In this document: one piece after another, positions 1 through 8,207 of the stretch
Position numbering within the stretch: position 1 is the first letter of the stretch
How the letters are laid out: the number at the start of each line of letters is the position of its first letter
Source of the DNA: Litoribacter populi
Lineage (GTDB): Bacteria; Bacteroidota; Bacteroidia; Cytophagales; Cyclobacteriaceae
Direction: 5' to 3'
NCBI RefSeq assembly: GCF_007483685.1
Contig: NZ_VMKN01000001.1
Location: forward strand, 2,781,549 to 2,845,548
Length of the DNA: 64,000 bases
Notes under the pieces: model-generated
What the model was told of the DNA's origin: nothing
Database searches by the model: none
What the model saw: only the letters and a program-made list of their open reading frames with translations
Made by a program: the position numbers and the translations under genes

Positions 1-1070
1 ACCGGAGTTAAAGATATATGGACACCTATATATGGAGAACCACCTTTAATACTCCCTTCGTATGGAACATATGTAATATAACCAAAATCAGGTACAAGTG
101 TTCTTTTATAGCTTGTTTCGTATTGGTCAGGGTAGGAACTTAATTTATGATTTAGAGAATAAACCTCGGCTGCTTTAATGAATTTTAAATAATTAGGGAC
201 AGGTTCTGTTCCAACAAAATTAGTCTTTATGTACTCCATTTCTATTTCTACAGATTTTTCGACTAATTTTTCAAAATTTGTATGGATTAAATATTTTGTG
301 GGATTATTATCTAATTCAGTTTTTATATATCTTAAGAAAAAATCATATAATCTTTGATTGTCTGGGATTCTTCCAAAATACTCGATTATCTCTAAGCCTG
401 TATTTGGTTGGAAATTATTAAAGGTTGAAAGCCATTTACAAAATTCAATAATTTTAACTTTAGAAATTTCTTCTTGCCTTACTTTCAAACCAGTAAGATT
501 TTTATAAAGAATATTTGAAACAATAGTTGTGTCAATTGTAGAATTAAAATTTATATATTGTAATTCTTCTTTTAAAATAATCAGGTCCTTATTCATTGGA
601 TGATAGAGATACCAAAAAGGTTCATTACTTCTAATTTTTTCATTGTTTAGAAAATCAATTGTTTTCATCCAATTTGTTTTCTTTTCATAATCAATGCCTT
701 CTATGTGCATATCTCTGAAAGCCCCATATAGGTCTTCTCTTCCAACATATGTAATTTCAAGTTTGTAAAATCGGTTTGGTTTAAGTGGTGGAATTAGTAT
801 AACATTCAAGTTATCACTTCTACTCTCGACTATAATATTCTTAACTCTTGAAGAGTCCAATGAATAATTAAATGTTGGGTCGTTGTAATATTTCTTTGAA
901 TGTTTTTCCTTTATGGGATATAACTTTACAGAGTCAATATAATTATATTTAGATGGCAAACTTATTGTATCTAAAAACTGTTTTCCAAAATTTACTTTTT
1001 TCGGTTTATTCTGTCCGAATACAGAAATCGTGATGAAAAAAGTGAATATTATCCAAAGTGTGTTTTTCAT
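1..1070 (-). CDS. Secreted protein of unknown function, partial (3' end outside window)
   Basis: An open frame runs on the minus strand from an ATG at 1070 and leaves the window at base 1, giving at least 356 residues. The first ~20 residues form a signal peptide (MKNTLWIIFTFF, then ITISVFGQ), so the product is exported. The rest is rich in Lys, Asn, Tyr and Ile, and I see no catalytic motif or domain that I recognise. Just upstream of the start the minus strand reads GTTAGGC, the core type of an attC site, so this could be a gene-cassette-type gene. The function is unknown; the frame itself is clear because it stays open for over 1 kb. Confidence 0.75.
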   Translation of the reverse strand, partial: MKNTLWIIFTFFITISVFGQNKPKKVNFGKQFLDTISLPSKYNYIDSVKLYPIKEKHSKKYYNDPTFNYSLDSSRVKNIIVESRSDNLNVILIPPLKPNRFYKLEITYVGREDLYGAFRDMHIEGIDYEKKTNWMKTIDFLNNEKIRSNEPFWYLYHPMNKDLIILKEELQYINFNSTIDTTIVSNILYKNLTGLKVRQEEISKVKIIEFCKWLSTFNNFQPNTGLEIIEYFGRIPDNQRLYDFFLRYIKTELDNNPTKYLIHTNFEKLVEKSVEIEMEYIKTNFVGTEPVPNYLKFIKAAEVYSLNHKLSSYPDQYETSYKRTLVPDFGYITYVPYEGSIKGGSPYIGVHISLTP

Positions 1071-1637
1071 TATTGTTGTTTATATGTTGCCTAACTCGTA
1101 TTTCTCCATAAGTTCTATGAGGCTTATCCGCCCTATTAGGAGGGGCAAACTTGACTAAGAGCCAACGTTTATCAGGGAAAAATATCTCAAGACCAATTAA
1201 ACCTGCCTAAAAAATTAAGGCAAGAGGGCCTCCTCTATAACTGCTAATCATATTATCCCCCATGAGGAATTTCCTGTTCTGCATCCACTTCAGAGGATAG
1301 GGTTCGTTTCAGTTTGAATCTCTTGACACTGGACTTTTGCATCCAATCGGGTGGAAATACCATGCATTTCCTGCATAATCCAAGAGCAGTTATTGATTCC
1401 TACGCTTGTATCTTAACAGGATCCAAGCCAGTAGCCGATTTCTGCTTTGAAATCTCACGAAGGGCTTCCAGCTGAATGATGGACCACGCCCCTCCTCCGC
1501 CGAGGGAACGGATTTTGTACATGAAAAATAGGTTTAGTGAATCAAAAATCGAATCTTCACCAAATTTCAATAAAAAATTATCCCGAAAAAATACCTCCAA
1601 AGTAGTATTTTAGGTGATATATGAAAATTTAACCAAA

Positions 1638-1661
1638 TTATTATTATTATTATTATTATTA
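1638..1661. repeat. TTA trinucleotide microsatellite
   Basis: Eight tandem TTA units lie between genes. No gene start lies within 300 bases, so phase variation of a promoter is not obvious. Confidence 0.8.
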
Positions 1662-1802
1662 TGACTTACGAGCCATATCCAAATTATTCTGTATATTATT
1701 AACTCATCTTCTTCGGTTGATTCATCTATTAAGTTTATGACTAGCGAATCGAACACAGCTATGGTGAAAGTGGGATAATATAATTACGAAAATGTTGGAA
1801 TG

Positions 1803-1878
1803 TCTGGTGGGTGATGTCGGATGCCCGATGTCCGTTGACCGATGTCTGGATGTCCGATGTGGGGCAGTCAGATGTCAG
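1803..1878. repeat. Dispersed ggatgtc/gatgaccgatg repeat cluster
   Basis: Degenerate units of the type GATGTCGGATG and GACCGATGTC are packed head to tail. The same units recur near 10.6, 41.5, 48.7, 49.4 and 62.0 kb, always between genes. Confidence 0.7.
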
Positions 1879-1989
1879 ATGCACTGCCTGAATTCAACAA
1901 CTGATTTCATGGATACCATACGTGAAAATAGTTGTTGGGAGTGGGTTAGTATAGCTCAAACCATTGAGCTTGATTTGATCAAGGATGCC

Positions 1990-2556
1990 TTATTTATCTA
2001 AAATTATTTTGAAATAATAATAAGTGGTGTCATATTCCCCATCCTTCCCTTTCCTAAAGTAGATCTTACCGGCCTTATAATCAATGATGGATTCAGTATT
2101 TATAAAATTATTGTCAGTAACAGGTGATTTTTTAAAATGCAAGGTATCTCCTCTAATTTCGTACCTGCCACCAAACCTTTCTTCCCCAAGCAACCAGTTA
2201 GCAAAAATGATATAAGTCCCATTCTCAAACAACATCAGGTCCATTCGGCTTCTTTCATCTATAAATACCGCTTCCAGAGTTTTGTTCCAAAATAGACCAA
2301 TGCGGACACCATAAATACCAAGAAACAAGCCTCCTGAAATAAATAAGATGGAAAGCAACTTGAAATCAGGCAGTTTGACCTCTTTAAACCCAGTCACGAT
2401 TAGCATTATGAACAAAGCCACCGCACCAATAGAAAGAAAGGCCAAAGGAAGGTAAATCAAAAAACTAAAAGCTCCCAACCAATCTTGAATAACCACAAGG
2501 TAAAGTCCTAAAGCCCCTAAAGTCACAAAAATCAAAGTTTTCAATACCTTTTCCAT
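1990..2556 (-). CDS. Small integral membrane protein, unknown function
   Basis: 188 residues with an ATG start. There are three strongly hydrophobic segments at about residues 5-25, 30-55 and 65-88, followed by a ~100-residue hydrophilic, beta-rich tail containing the stretch LMLFENGTYIIFANWLLGE. The pattern of an N-terminal membrane anchor with a lipocalin-like or META-like soluble tail is common in uncharacterised Bacteroidota proteins, but I do not recognise the family. A possible 58-residue remnant lies 15 bases upstream on the same strand. Nothing points to a pathway. Confidence 0.7.
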   Translation of the reverse strand: MEKVLKTLIFVTLGALGLYLVVIQDWLGAFSFLIYLPLAFLSIGAVALFIMLIVTGFKEVKLPDFKLLSILFISGGLFLGIYGVRIGLFWNKTLEAVFIDERSRMDLMLFENGTYIIFANWLLGEERFGGRYEIRGDTLHFKKSPVTDNNFINTESIIDYKAGKIYFRKGKDGEYDTTYYYFKIILDK

Positions 2557-2571
2557 ATACTTAATTTCTGA

Positions 2572-2748
2572 TTAAAAATTTGCAGCTCCATCCCCGGCAT
2601 CATCATGCGTCCTGCCGTGGACCTCCCTATCTACCTTCTTATTATTTTTTTGCCCCTTATCTGCTTCTTCACGTTGTTTTAAGATATCCAGCACCCTGCC
2701 GGTATTTATAGGCCTAGGCTTGTGTCCGCTCTCCCCTCCTACAATCAC
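2572..2748 (-). pseudogene. Possible C-terminal gene remnant (58 codons)
   Basis: A short minus-strand frame ends at a TAA at 2572 and could start at a GTG at 2748, just after an in-frame TGA. It encodes a charged peptide (KPRPINTGRVLDILKQREE, then a Lys/Asp-rich tail) that looks like the disordered end of a larger protein. With the HNH remnant and a third fragment nearby, it suggests a decayed locus. Confidence is low because the frame is short. Confidence 0.3.
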
Positions 2749-2798
2749 TCAAACATTTCCGGATAGGTTCTGGTGGGCAATTAGCCTAATCAGAGAGG

Positions 2799-3119
2799 TC
2801 AACGGCATGCGTTATGTAAGTTGCAGTTGTGGTTTTTACGATGTATTTCATAATAAAACCGGAGCACAGGCCAATTCCATAAGGTCAGTGTTTGTTCAGC
2901 CCTGATTTTTCCTTCTGGGCAGGAAACAATTAATTTATCCCGGAATGAGCTAATATACTGAGACCAAAAGCCACCCTTTGAATCTTTAAGCAAGAAATAA
3001 AATCCTGGATCACCAAACTTTTCGCCAGATGAATCTAGGCGGAGTTCACCTTTTGACCCTACGCTGGCAGCCATAATTACCGTTGCATTCCCATTGGGCA
3101 GAGGAAATATTGCTTTCAC
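2799..3119 (-). pseudogene. Possible gene remnant, unrecognised
   Basis: A 106-codon frame with no ATG; it opens after a TGA at 3135-3137. Its first two thirds (LPNGNATVIMAASVGSKGEL and the following GDPGFYFLLKDSKG) have the composition of real protein, while the last ~15 residues (NHNCNLHNACR) do not. This fits a piece of a former gene read through into non-coding DNA. It overlaps the end of the HNH remnant by 4 bases. I cannot name the family. Confidence 0.35.
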
Positions 3120-3497
3120 ACAGGTTTTTCCGGATCAGGGTAAAAACGATTGGGAAGAATGACCGTTGCATTGTCATATTTCAAAAAGAAATCTGCATGG
3201 TTGGTCAAATTCATATTTTTTGAAATGCCGGTTGATACCTTGACCTTGTAATCCGGGGTTATGGTGATGTAGCTGTTTTCAAAAGCCTTATCAGGAAGCG
3301 GGTTGATGGTGATGCCGTTTCTGGGGTTCATGCGGTTCTTCTCATCCATGCTTCAGGGTTTGATGTGGCCGGCGATCAGGAAATCCGGATGGGAGATGCC
3401 GGTGATGCAGCAGGTATTGTTATAGGAGCCAACGATGGTTTTCCGGAAAAAAGACTGGTTCACGCTGGTTTGATTGTCCCCTGTAGGGACCCAAAAC
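3116..3497 (-). pseudogene. HNH endonuclease pseudogene (truncated, in-frame stop)
   Basis: The minus strand encodes VNQSFFRKTIVGSYNNTCC, then ITGISHPDFLIAGHIKP, a TGA stop at 3353-3355, then SMDEKNRMNPRNGITINPLP and DKAFENSYITITPDYKVKVS. This matches the HNH_2 restriction-endonuclease pattern in which the usual text is HI(I/K)PW, a charged stretch, NP(R)NG(L), N.LHDKAFD. The stop replaces the conserved Trp (TGG to TGA), the expected His before DKAF is Pro, and the N-terminal part of the gene is missing. The upstream frame has no start. I read it as a dead restriction nuclease left from a former defence locus. Confidence 0.7.
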
Positions 3498-3618
3498 TTT
3501 AAATATGATTAAGGTTTAAGCGAAATAATCCGGATAGCTTAAAATCCCCATGGAATTATCGCCATTCGAGGGAAGGTAATATTAAAACTCTCTCTTCATT
3601 TATACTTTTTATCCACCC

Positions 3619-4191
3619 TTAACAATCATTAAGTCTTTCCACCTGAGGCTGAAAGGGCACTTCACTCTCTATATACCCCTTTGCCTCTCTAGCAGAGATT
3701 TTCCTCAGCCCCGCATCGTCCTCGAGGAAATAGCTTTCGGAATTGACCACCTCATTCATGAATACTATTCCCAAAGGCACACCGATTGGTATGCCATATT
3801 CAAAACCGGCAAAGGCACTGATGGCAAAGGTCATCCCAGTAACAAAACCGAATTTGGGCAGGAAATTAAATCTTTTGCGCTTATACAGCCTTTCCTCCCC
3901 ATCGGTGAGCTGACGAAGCCATACCTGCCTATTGCTTATTCTCTTCTGCTCCAGCATGATGGTGTCCACCTCACTGACAAAGACCAGGTAATCATAGGGT
4001 AAGACATTTATCTTTTTATTTTCCCCTGATTGTTCATAATTAAGGGTTTTGATATTGGAAAAATATTTTGGTACTGATGACACAGATTTTTCCATATCAT
4101 TCCCATTGACACTAAAAAACAAAGCATTACATTGGGCAAAATTTGCTTTAGGCATAGCCAAAAATATAATTAAAATCAACAATTTATCCAT
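3619..4191 (-). CDS. Exported protein of unknown function
   Basis: 190 residues starting at an ATG two bases after the stop codon of the gene at 4194, so the two are surely co-transcribed. There is an N-terminal signal peptide (LLILIIFLAMPKANFAQ) and a hydrophobic segment at about residues 115-145 (GFVTGMTFAISAFAGFEYG) that resembles the glycine-rich membrane segment seen in small Bacteroidota envelope proteins. No catalytic motif was seen. Its position downstream of the double-glycine peptide locus suggests, but does not show, a link to that cluster. Confidence 0.7.
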   Translation of the reverse strand: MDKLLILIIFLAMPKANFAQCNALFFSVNGNDMEKSVSSVPKYFSNIKTLNYEQSGENKKINVLPYDYLVFVSEVDTIMLEQKRISNRQVWLRQLTDGEERLYKRKRFNFLPKFGFVTGMTFAISAFAGFEYGIPIGVPLGIVFMNEVVNSESYFLEDDAGLRKISAREAKGYIESEVPFQPQVERLNDC

Positions 4192-4193
4192 AC

Positions 4194-5336
4194 CTAATAA
4201 TACTTTTCAAGTTTCTCCAGCATTTCTTGTTCCTTCTTTGTCAAAGACAAATTATGAACCTCCTCCCAAAATGGATTCGTACTTCCATGACAATTCTTAT
4301 ATATAGATTTGTCAAAGGATTTCCCTTTTTTCACAGGGTCTTTATAACTCTTATCCATATTAATCATATTGAATTGACTAACGAATTTATTCTCCTGCAT
4401 CTTCCCTTTAATTTCACTTGTTAAACTTATTTCAGCCCTAGCAAAATAACCAATGGTTTTATCTTTGTCATATTTAATTAAGTATCTCCTCTGAACACTA
4501 TTTACATCTACTTTTACAAATGGGGCTTTTTTCTGAATTAAACCACCAGATACTAATTCATTCAAAATCTCAACTATTTTACCATTTCCATCCAACACGT
4601 ATGTGTATTTGTATAAATTATTTTCCACCTCCATAGGTAATAGTGTCACAATTTTTAAATCCCCGCTCTCAGTAATATCATCTACTATATATTCATTTAA
4701 TTTATTAATTAAACCAGTATAGAATTTACCATCCAAACTTTCGAACATTAAACTAGGCTTAATTGGATTAAAAACCTCAAACAATGCTTTATTCTCATTC
4801 ACAAATTCGTATGCTCTACATTCAGAAGCAGTTCCAATTAAACCCTTTTTATTATTTTTGCTTAAATGAAAAATAGCATCTGCAAACTTTTCAAAAGAAT
4901 CATTTCCTTGGACATATTCCAAATAATATAGGCTATGACCATTCTCGTTTGTAAAATTTTTCACTAAAGAAGTCAATCCCGTTTCAATCTCTTTTAAAAT
5001 TCCAGATCTAAAATCACTATTAAATGTTACCTCGTCCAGTTCTATAAATGAGGTTTTTAAGGAAATTAGCTTATTGTTTTTAATTTCCTCAGTAACAATC
5101 ACTTTGACTGTCCCATAATTTAAATGCCTAATAGTCAAAACACTCCCAAGAGGGAGACTATTCATCCTAAAAATACCATCTGAATTAGTAACACTTAACT
5201 GCGGTTGATCGTCAATAAAAACATGAGCATAAGCAATTGCAGCATTTGTTTCAGCATCAACAAGAAAGAAATCAACCTTTTCTGTAAACTGTATATGTAC
5301 AAGATTAAGAAATATCAGCAGTTTGAACATAACCAT
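4194..5336 (-). CDS. Carboxypeptidase-regulatory-like domain protein
   Basis: About 380 residues; the ATG at 5336 is preferred over a TTG at 5339. The N-terminus is hydrophobic (FKLLIFLNLVHI), which fits export. Residues ~20-90 have the beta-sandwich pattern of CarboxypepD_reg-like domains (YAHVFI, then TNSDGIFRM, LPLGSVLTIRHLNYG). The remainder resembles the C-terminal region that follows this domain in many Bacteroidota surface proteins (ILKEIE, then YYLEYVQGND). It lies 72 bases downstream of the double-glycine peptide gene, behind a strong hairpin at 5365-5394, so some transcription may read through from the peptide gene. The domain call is by pattern; the role is unknown. Confidence 0.75.
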   Translation of the reverse strand: MVMFKLLIFLNLVHIQFTEKVDFFLVDAETNAAIAYAHVFIDDQPQLSVTNSDGIFRMNSLPLGSVLTIRHLNYGTVKVIVTEEIKNNKLISLKTSFIELDEVTFNSDFRSGILKEIETGLTSLVKNFTNENGHSLYYLEYVQGNDSFEKFADAIFHLSKNNKKGLIGTASECRAYEFVNENKALFEVFNPIKPSLMFESLDGKFYTGLINKLNEYIVDDITESGDLKIVTLLPMEVENNLYKYTYVLDGNGKIVEILNELVSGGLIQKKAPFVKVDVNSVQRRYLIKYDKDKTIGYFARAEISLTSEIKGKMQENKFVSQFNMINMDKSYKDPVKKGKSFDKSIYKNCHGSTNPFWEEVHNLSLTKKEQEMLEKLEKYY

Positions 5337-5364
5337 CAAATAAATATTTTGTATTAAATAAAAG

Positions 5365-5394
5365 TTATCCTCACTCCAAATGGTGTGAGGATAA
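5365..5394 (-). terminator. Hairpin after the peptide gene (terminator or attenuator)
   Basis: A perfect 10-bp stem (TTATCCTCAC / GTGAGGATAA) with a 10-base loop lies between the peptide gene (stop at 5409) and the next gene (start 5336). On the minus strand the stem is followed by a T-rich run (CTTTTATTT), as in an intrinsic terminator. It would let the small peptide gene be made in excess over the downstream genes. Confidence 0.7.
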
Positions 5395-5408
5395 AAACCT
5401 AAATAAAA

Positions 5409-5585
5409 TTACCAAATCTCATCAACAGCTTTTTTCACTAATGAACCGACGAGAGCAACGCAAGCGGCCATCACTAGTTTTCCACCGAAGGTATCCCAAA
5501 AACCTTTTTTATCTTCCCCACCATTAATGTCTACCATTTCGTTTAGGGAGAGCTCACTCAGATTCAAATTTTCTAAATTATTCAT
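5409..5585 (-). CDS. Double-glycine leader peptide (bacteriocin-like precursor)
   Basis: A 58-codon minus-strand gene, ATG at 5583-5585, TAA at 5409-5411. Residues 1-23 (MNNLENLNLSELSLNEMVDI, then NGG) are a classic double-glycine leader: acidic, with the L-x-x-x-E-L-x-x-x-E-M spacing and Gly-Gly at 22-23. The predicted mature peptide is 35 residues, starts EDKKGFWDTFGG, has a hydrophobic middle (KLVMAACVALVGSLV) with a single Cys, and ends KKAVDEIW. It sits on the same strand just downstream of a C39-peptidase ABC transporter, its adaptor and an HTH regulator, which is the expected context for cleavage and export. Whether the product is a bacteriocin, a signal or a surface peptide cannot be told from sequence. 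Confidence 0.88.
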   Translation of the reverse strand: MNNLENLNLSELSLNEMVDINGGEDKKGFWDTFGGKLVMAACVALVGSLVKKAVDEIW

Positions 5586-5676
5586 TTTTTAATCATTTTT
5601 TACATCTAACCTCGGGCGTTAGTATTCCCAATCTCATCCAGTCACCTTTTAGCTAGCATCATGAGTAACTTTCTGA

Positions 5677-6012
5677 TCATGCTACTAAGATATGCCTGCT
5701 CCGTGCGGAAAAATAGCACGGAAAAAATATTTTTTGTTTTTTTCCTCCAACAATACTGTGCATTTCCCTTACATCAAGAACTTTAATGTTTAAATCTATT
5801 ACAATTTCTTTTTCGTCACAATATACAAAACTGTTCTCTGTTCTGGAGAAGCAGATTTCCAATCCATAATCCTTTAAATAGTCAAGATACACATACAATT
5901 GTCTTCTGCTTATACCTAGCCTATCGGCCAAATCATCCGGGCTTCCTGTTCTTCGTGATTTAACCAGTTTCACAAGTAGCTGCATTCTTTCAATTTGCTT
6001 GATAAAGTTCAT
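5677..6012 (-). CDS. Small helix-turn-helix regulator
   Basis: 111 residues with an ATG start. Residues ~5-55 form a winged-helix HTH of the HTH_11/DeoR N-terminal type (VKSRRTGSPDDLADRLGISR, then RQLYVYLDYLKDYGLEI). The remaining half is beta-rich, then basic, and carries no recognised ligand-binding domain. Short HTH proteins of this kind are common next to double-glycine peptide genes in Bacteroidota. It lies between the transporter (34-base gap) and the peptide gene (91-base gap), so local control of peptide production is the natural reading, though no operator was identified. Confidence 0.75.
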   Translation of the reverse strand: MNFIKQIERMQLLVKLVKSRRTGSPDDLADRLGISRRQLYVYLDYLKDYGLEICFSRTENSFVYCDEKEIVIDLNIKVLDVREMHSIVGGKKQKIFFPCYFSARSRHILVA

Positions 6013-6046
6013 AAATCCAAATATTTAAAAGTTCAACTCTCTAAAT

Positions 6047-8200
6047 TCAATTCAATACCAGCATCTGCTTTTGCACCATGCTATAATAATTGCCTTTCCT
6101 CAGCAAAAGCGATTCATGGGAGCCATATTCTACCAATTCTCCATTATCCAGCACAAAAAGCTCATCAAAATCTTTTACAGCCGCCAAACGGTGCGTGATG
6201 AAGATTATGGTCTTGCCTGCATTGGCCAAGTTACGGATCGTCTGTTGGACAAACTCCTCTGATCCAGGATCCAGGGAAGCTGTAGCTTCATCCAGAATCA
6301 GGATTTCGGGATCCCGATAAAGTGCTCTGGCTATGGCTATTCGCTGCTTTTGCCCTCCGGACAGGGTCGCTCCATTTTCTCCCAAATAAGTCCCAAAACC
6401 ATTGGGGAGCGACTCTATAAACTTCATGATTCCGATGGAATTGCAGATCTTTACAATGCGCTGCATGTCCGGCTGATAATCTCCCAAAGCAATGTTTTCG
6501 ATTACATTTCCCGCAAACAGATCCACCTTCTGGGGAACTACAGACACCATCCTTCTGAGACATGAATTCTCAATATACTGAATGTCATAATCTCCAATCA
6601 TAATTCTCCCCGATTGGAGCGGGTACAGGTTCTGTAACAAGGAAATGAGGGTGCTTTTTCCTGAACCGCTTTCCCCTATTATTCCCGAGATTTTGCCTTT
6701 GCGAAGCACCATGGAAAAATCCTTGAACACATTGGCCCGGGAGCCATACCTGAAGGCAACATTTTTGAAAGCAATGTCCCCAATATCCTCCTTTTCTATG
6801 GTAAATGCATTCTCGCTGGCTTCCACCTCGAGATCCATAATTTCGAAAAGTCGGTCTGCCGCTATGAGCGCATTTTGGATGGTTTTGTTCATTCCAATCA
6901 AACCTGAAATAGGCCCTGTCAAATATCCTATAAGGGCATAAAAAGACAGCAGCTCACCAGGTGTGATTTCATTTTGAAGTACAAACCCGGCTCCTACCCA
7001 CAATAAAATGATTGTAAACAATCTGGATACAAATTCACTTGAAGTACTGGAAAAAACATTATTCAAACCTGAACGATAGACAGAGTCCAATAAAGTAATA
7101 AACCTAGTCTCGGTCTTGATATTGGCGTGGTTTTCAGCTCCAAAGCGCTTGATGGTGCCGGCTGCCGTAATGGACTCCACCAGTTGGGATTCCAGTTCCG
7201 CGGAATTTTCCATTAACTTCCTTTCCATCTTCCGGTTCAGCTTATTGGTGACCCAATAAATCACCAGGTAGAGCGGAATGATAAGCAGCATGATGACCGC
7301 AAGCTTCCAATAAAACGTGAACATCAGGGCAAAGGAAAAAAATACGATAAAGACGTTTACTATCAGATTAATGGAAACATCATTGATGAAGGCTCTTATC
7401 TTCACTGCATCATTGATCCTGGAAATGATTTCCCCCACCCTCATGGTGTCAAAAAACCGCTGTGGCAGAGTTAGTAAATGCTTGTAATATCCCAGTATCA
7501 GTTTAGCATCTATCTTTTGCCCAACTTTGATGACAAAAAGGGTTTTGAAGGTGCCGATAAAAATCTGGAAAATCAGCAACACAATCATCACTACGCTCAT
7601 CAAGTTGAGCAAGTTGGTATTTCTGCCAATGAATACGTGGTCAACTATCTTTTGGACATATATGGAGGTGGAAAGTCCCAAGACTGTATAAATTACAGCT
7701 CCTAGGAGGGATTGAAGCATAATAGACTTATGTGGTTTAATCAGGTACCAAAACCTCTTCGAAACACTCACCGTCTCGGTCATGGCTTTGAATTCATCAT
7801 TGGGCATCAGGATTACCAATACCCCGGTCCACATTTCCTTGAATTTTTCGTGCGTATATTTATGAACCTTTCCATCTCCCGGGTCCATAATTTCCACAAA
7901 GGTTTTGGTCACTTTGTAGATGACCAGGTAGTGATGCAAGACTTTGTTCACAATCACATGTGCGATACTAGGTTTGGGAATTTCATAAAGCGCGTCAAAT
8001 TCCCCTCTGACTCCTTTTGCAGAAAAGCCCATTTTTGTCGCAGCCTCGATAAGTCCCAATATATTGGTGCCCTTTTGGTCGGTGGAAGCATATTGCCTGA
8101 TCTTGGAAACCGGCAATTGTAATTTGTAAAAAGCAGCTACAGAGGCAAGGCATGCCGCCCCACAATCTGTGATATCCCGTTGTTTAAATTTGATCCCCAT
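6047..8200 (-). CDS. Peptidase-containing ABC transporter (C39 peptidase/exporter)
   Basis: 717 residues, the normal length for a PCAT. Residues 1-~130 form the C39 cysteine peptidase: D-C-G-A-A-C with catalytic Cys13, His90 in HHYLVIYKV and Asp106 in DPGDG. An ABC membrane domain of about six helices follows at ~155-440, then the ATPase domain with Walker A GESGSGKST, signature LSGGQKQR and Walker B ILILDEATASLD. It should cut the double-glycine leader of the peptide encoded downstream and export the mature part. It is 7 bases downstream of the adaptor gene (8208-9374), so the two form one transcript. All catalytic residues I looked for are present. Confidence 0.95.
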   Translation of the reverse strand: MGIKFKQRDITDCGAACLASVAAFYKLQLPVSKIRQYASTDQKGTNILGLIEAATKMGFSAKGVRGEFDALYEIPKPSIAHVIVNKVLHHYLVIYKVTKTFVEIMDPGDGKVHKYTHEKFKEMWTGVLVILMPNDEFKAMTETVSVSKRFWYLIKPHKSIMLQSLLGAVIYTVLGLSTSIYVQKIVDHVFIGRNTNLLNLMSVVMIVLLIFQIFIGTFKTLFVIKVGQKIDAKLILGYYKHLLTLPQRFFDTMRVGEIISRINDAVKIRAFINDVSINLIVNVFIVFFSFALMFTFYWKLAVIMLLIIPLYLVIYWVTNKLNRKMERKLMENSAELESQLVESITAAGTIKRFGAENHANIKTETRFITLLDSVYRSGLNNVFSSTSSEFVSRLFTIILLWVGAGFVLQNEITPGELLSFYALIGYLTGPISGLIGMNKTIQNALIAADRLFEIMDLEVEASENAFTIEKEDIGDIAFKNVAFRYGSRANVFKDFSMVLRKGKISGIIGESGSGKSTLISLLQNLYPLQSGRIMIGDYDIQYIENSCLRRMVSVVPQKVDLFAGNVIENIALGDYQPDMQRIVKICNSIGIMKFIESLPNGFGTYLGENGATLSGGQKQRIAIARALYRDPEILILDEATASLDPGSEEFVQQTIRNLANAGKTIIFITHRLAAVKDFDELFVLDNGELVEYGSHESLLLRKGNYYSMVQKQMLVLN

Positions 8201-8207
8201 AAAATTT

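Larger units (their letters stand above)
1071..1989. other. Gene-poor stretch with repeats
   Basis: About 900 bases without a convincing gene. It holds a possible attC-like end next to the gene at 1070 (TGCCTAAC at about 1086-1093 on the plus strand), a short hairpin at 1204-1222 (TGCCT/AGGCA arms), a TTA trinucleotide run at 1638-1661 and a cluster of the dispersed ggatgtc repeat near 1805-1880. Short frames in this stretch have no coding character. Confidence 0.6.

Noticed and set aside
1400-1600. 66-codon minus-strand frame
   Set aside because: No conserved text, no partner, and the frame crosses a glycine run made by repeat-like DNA.
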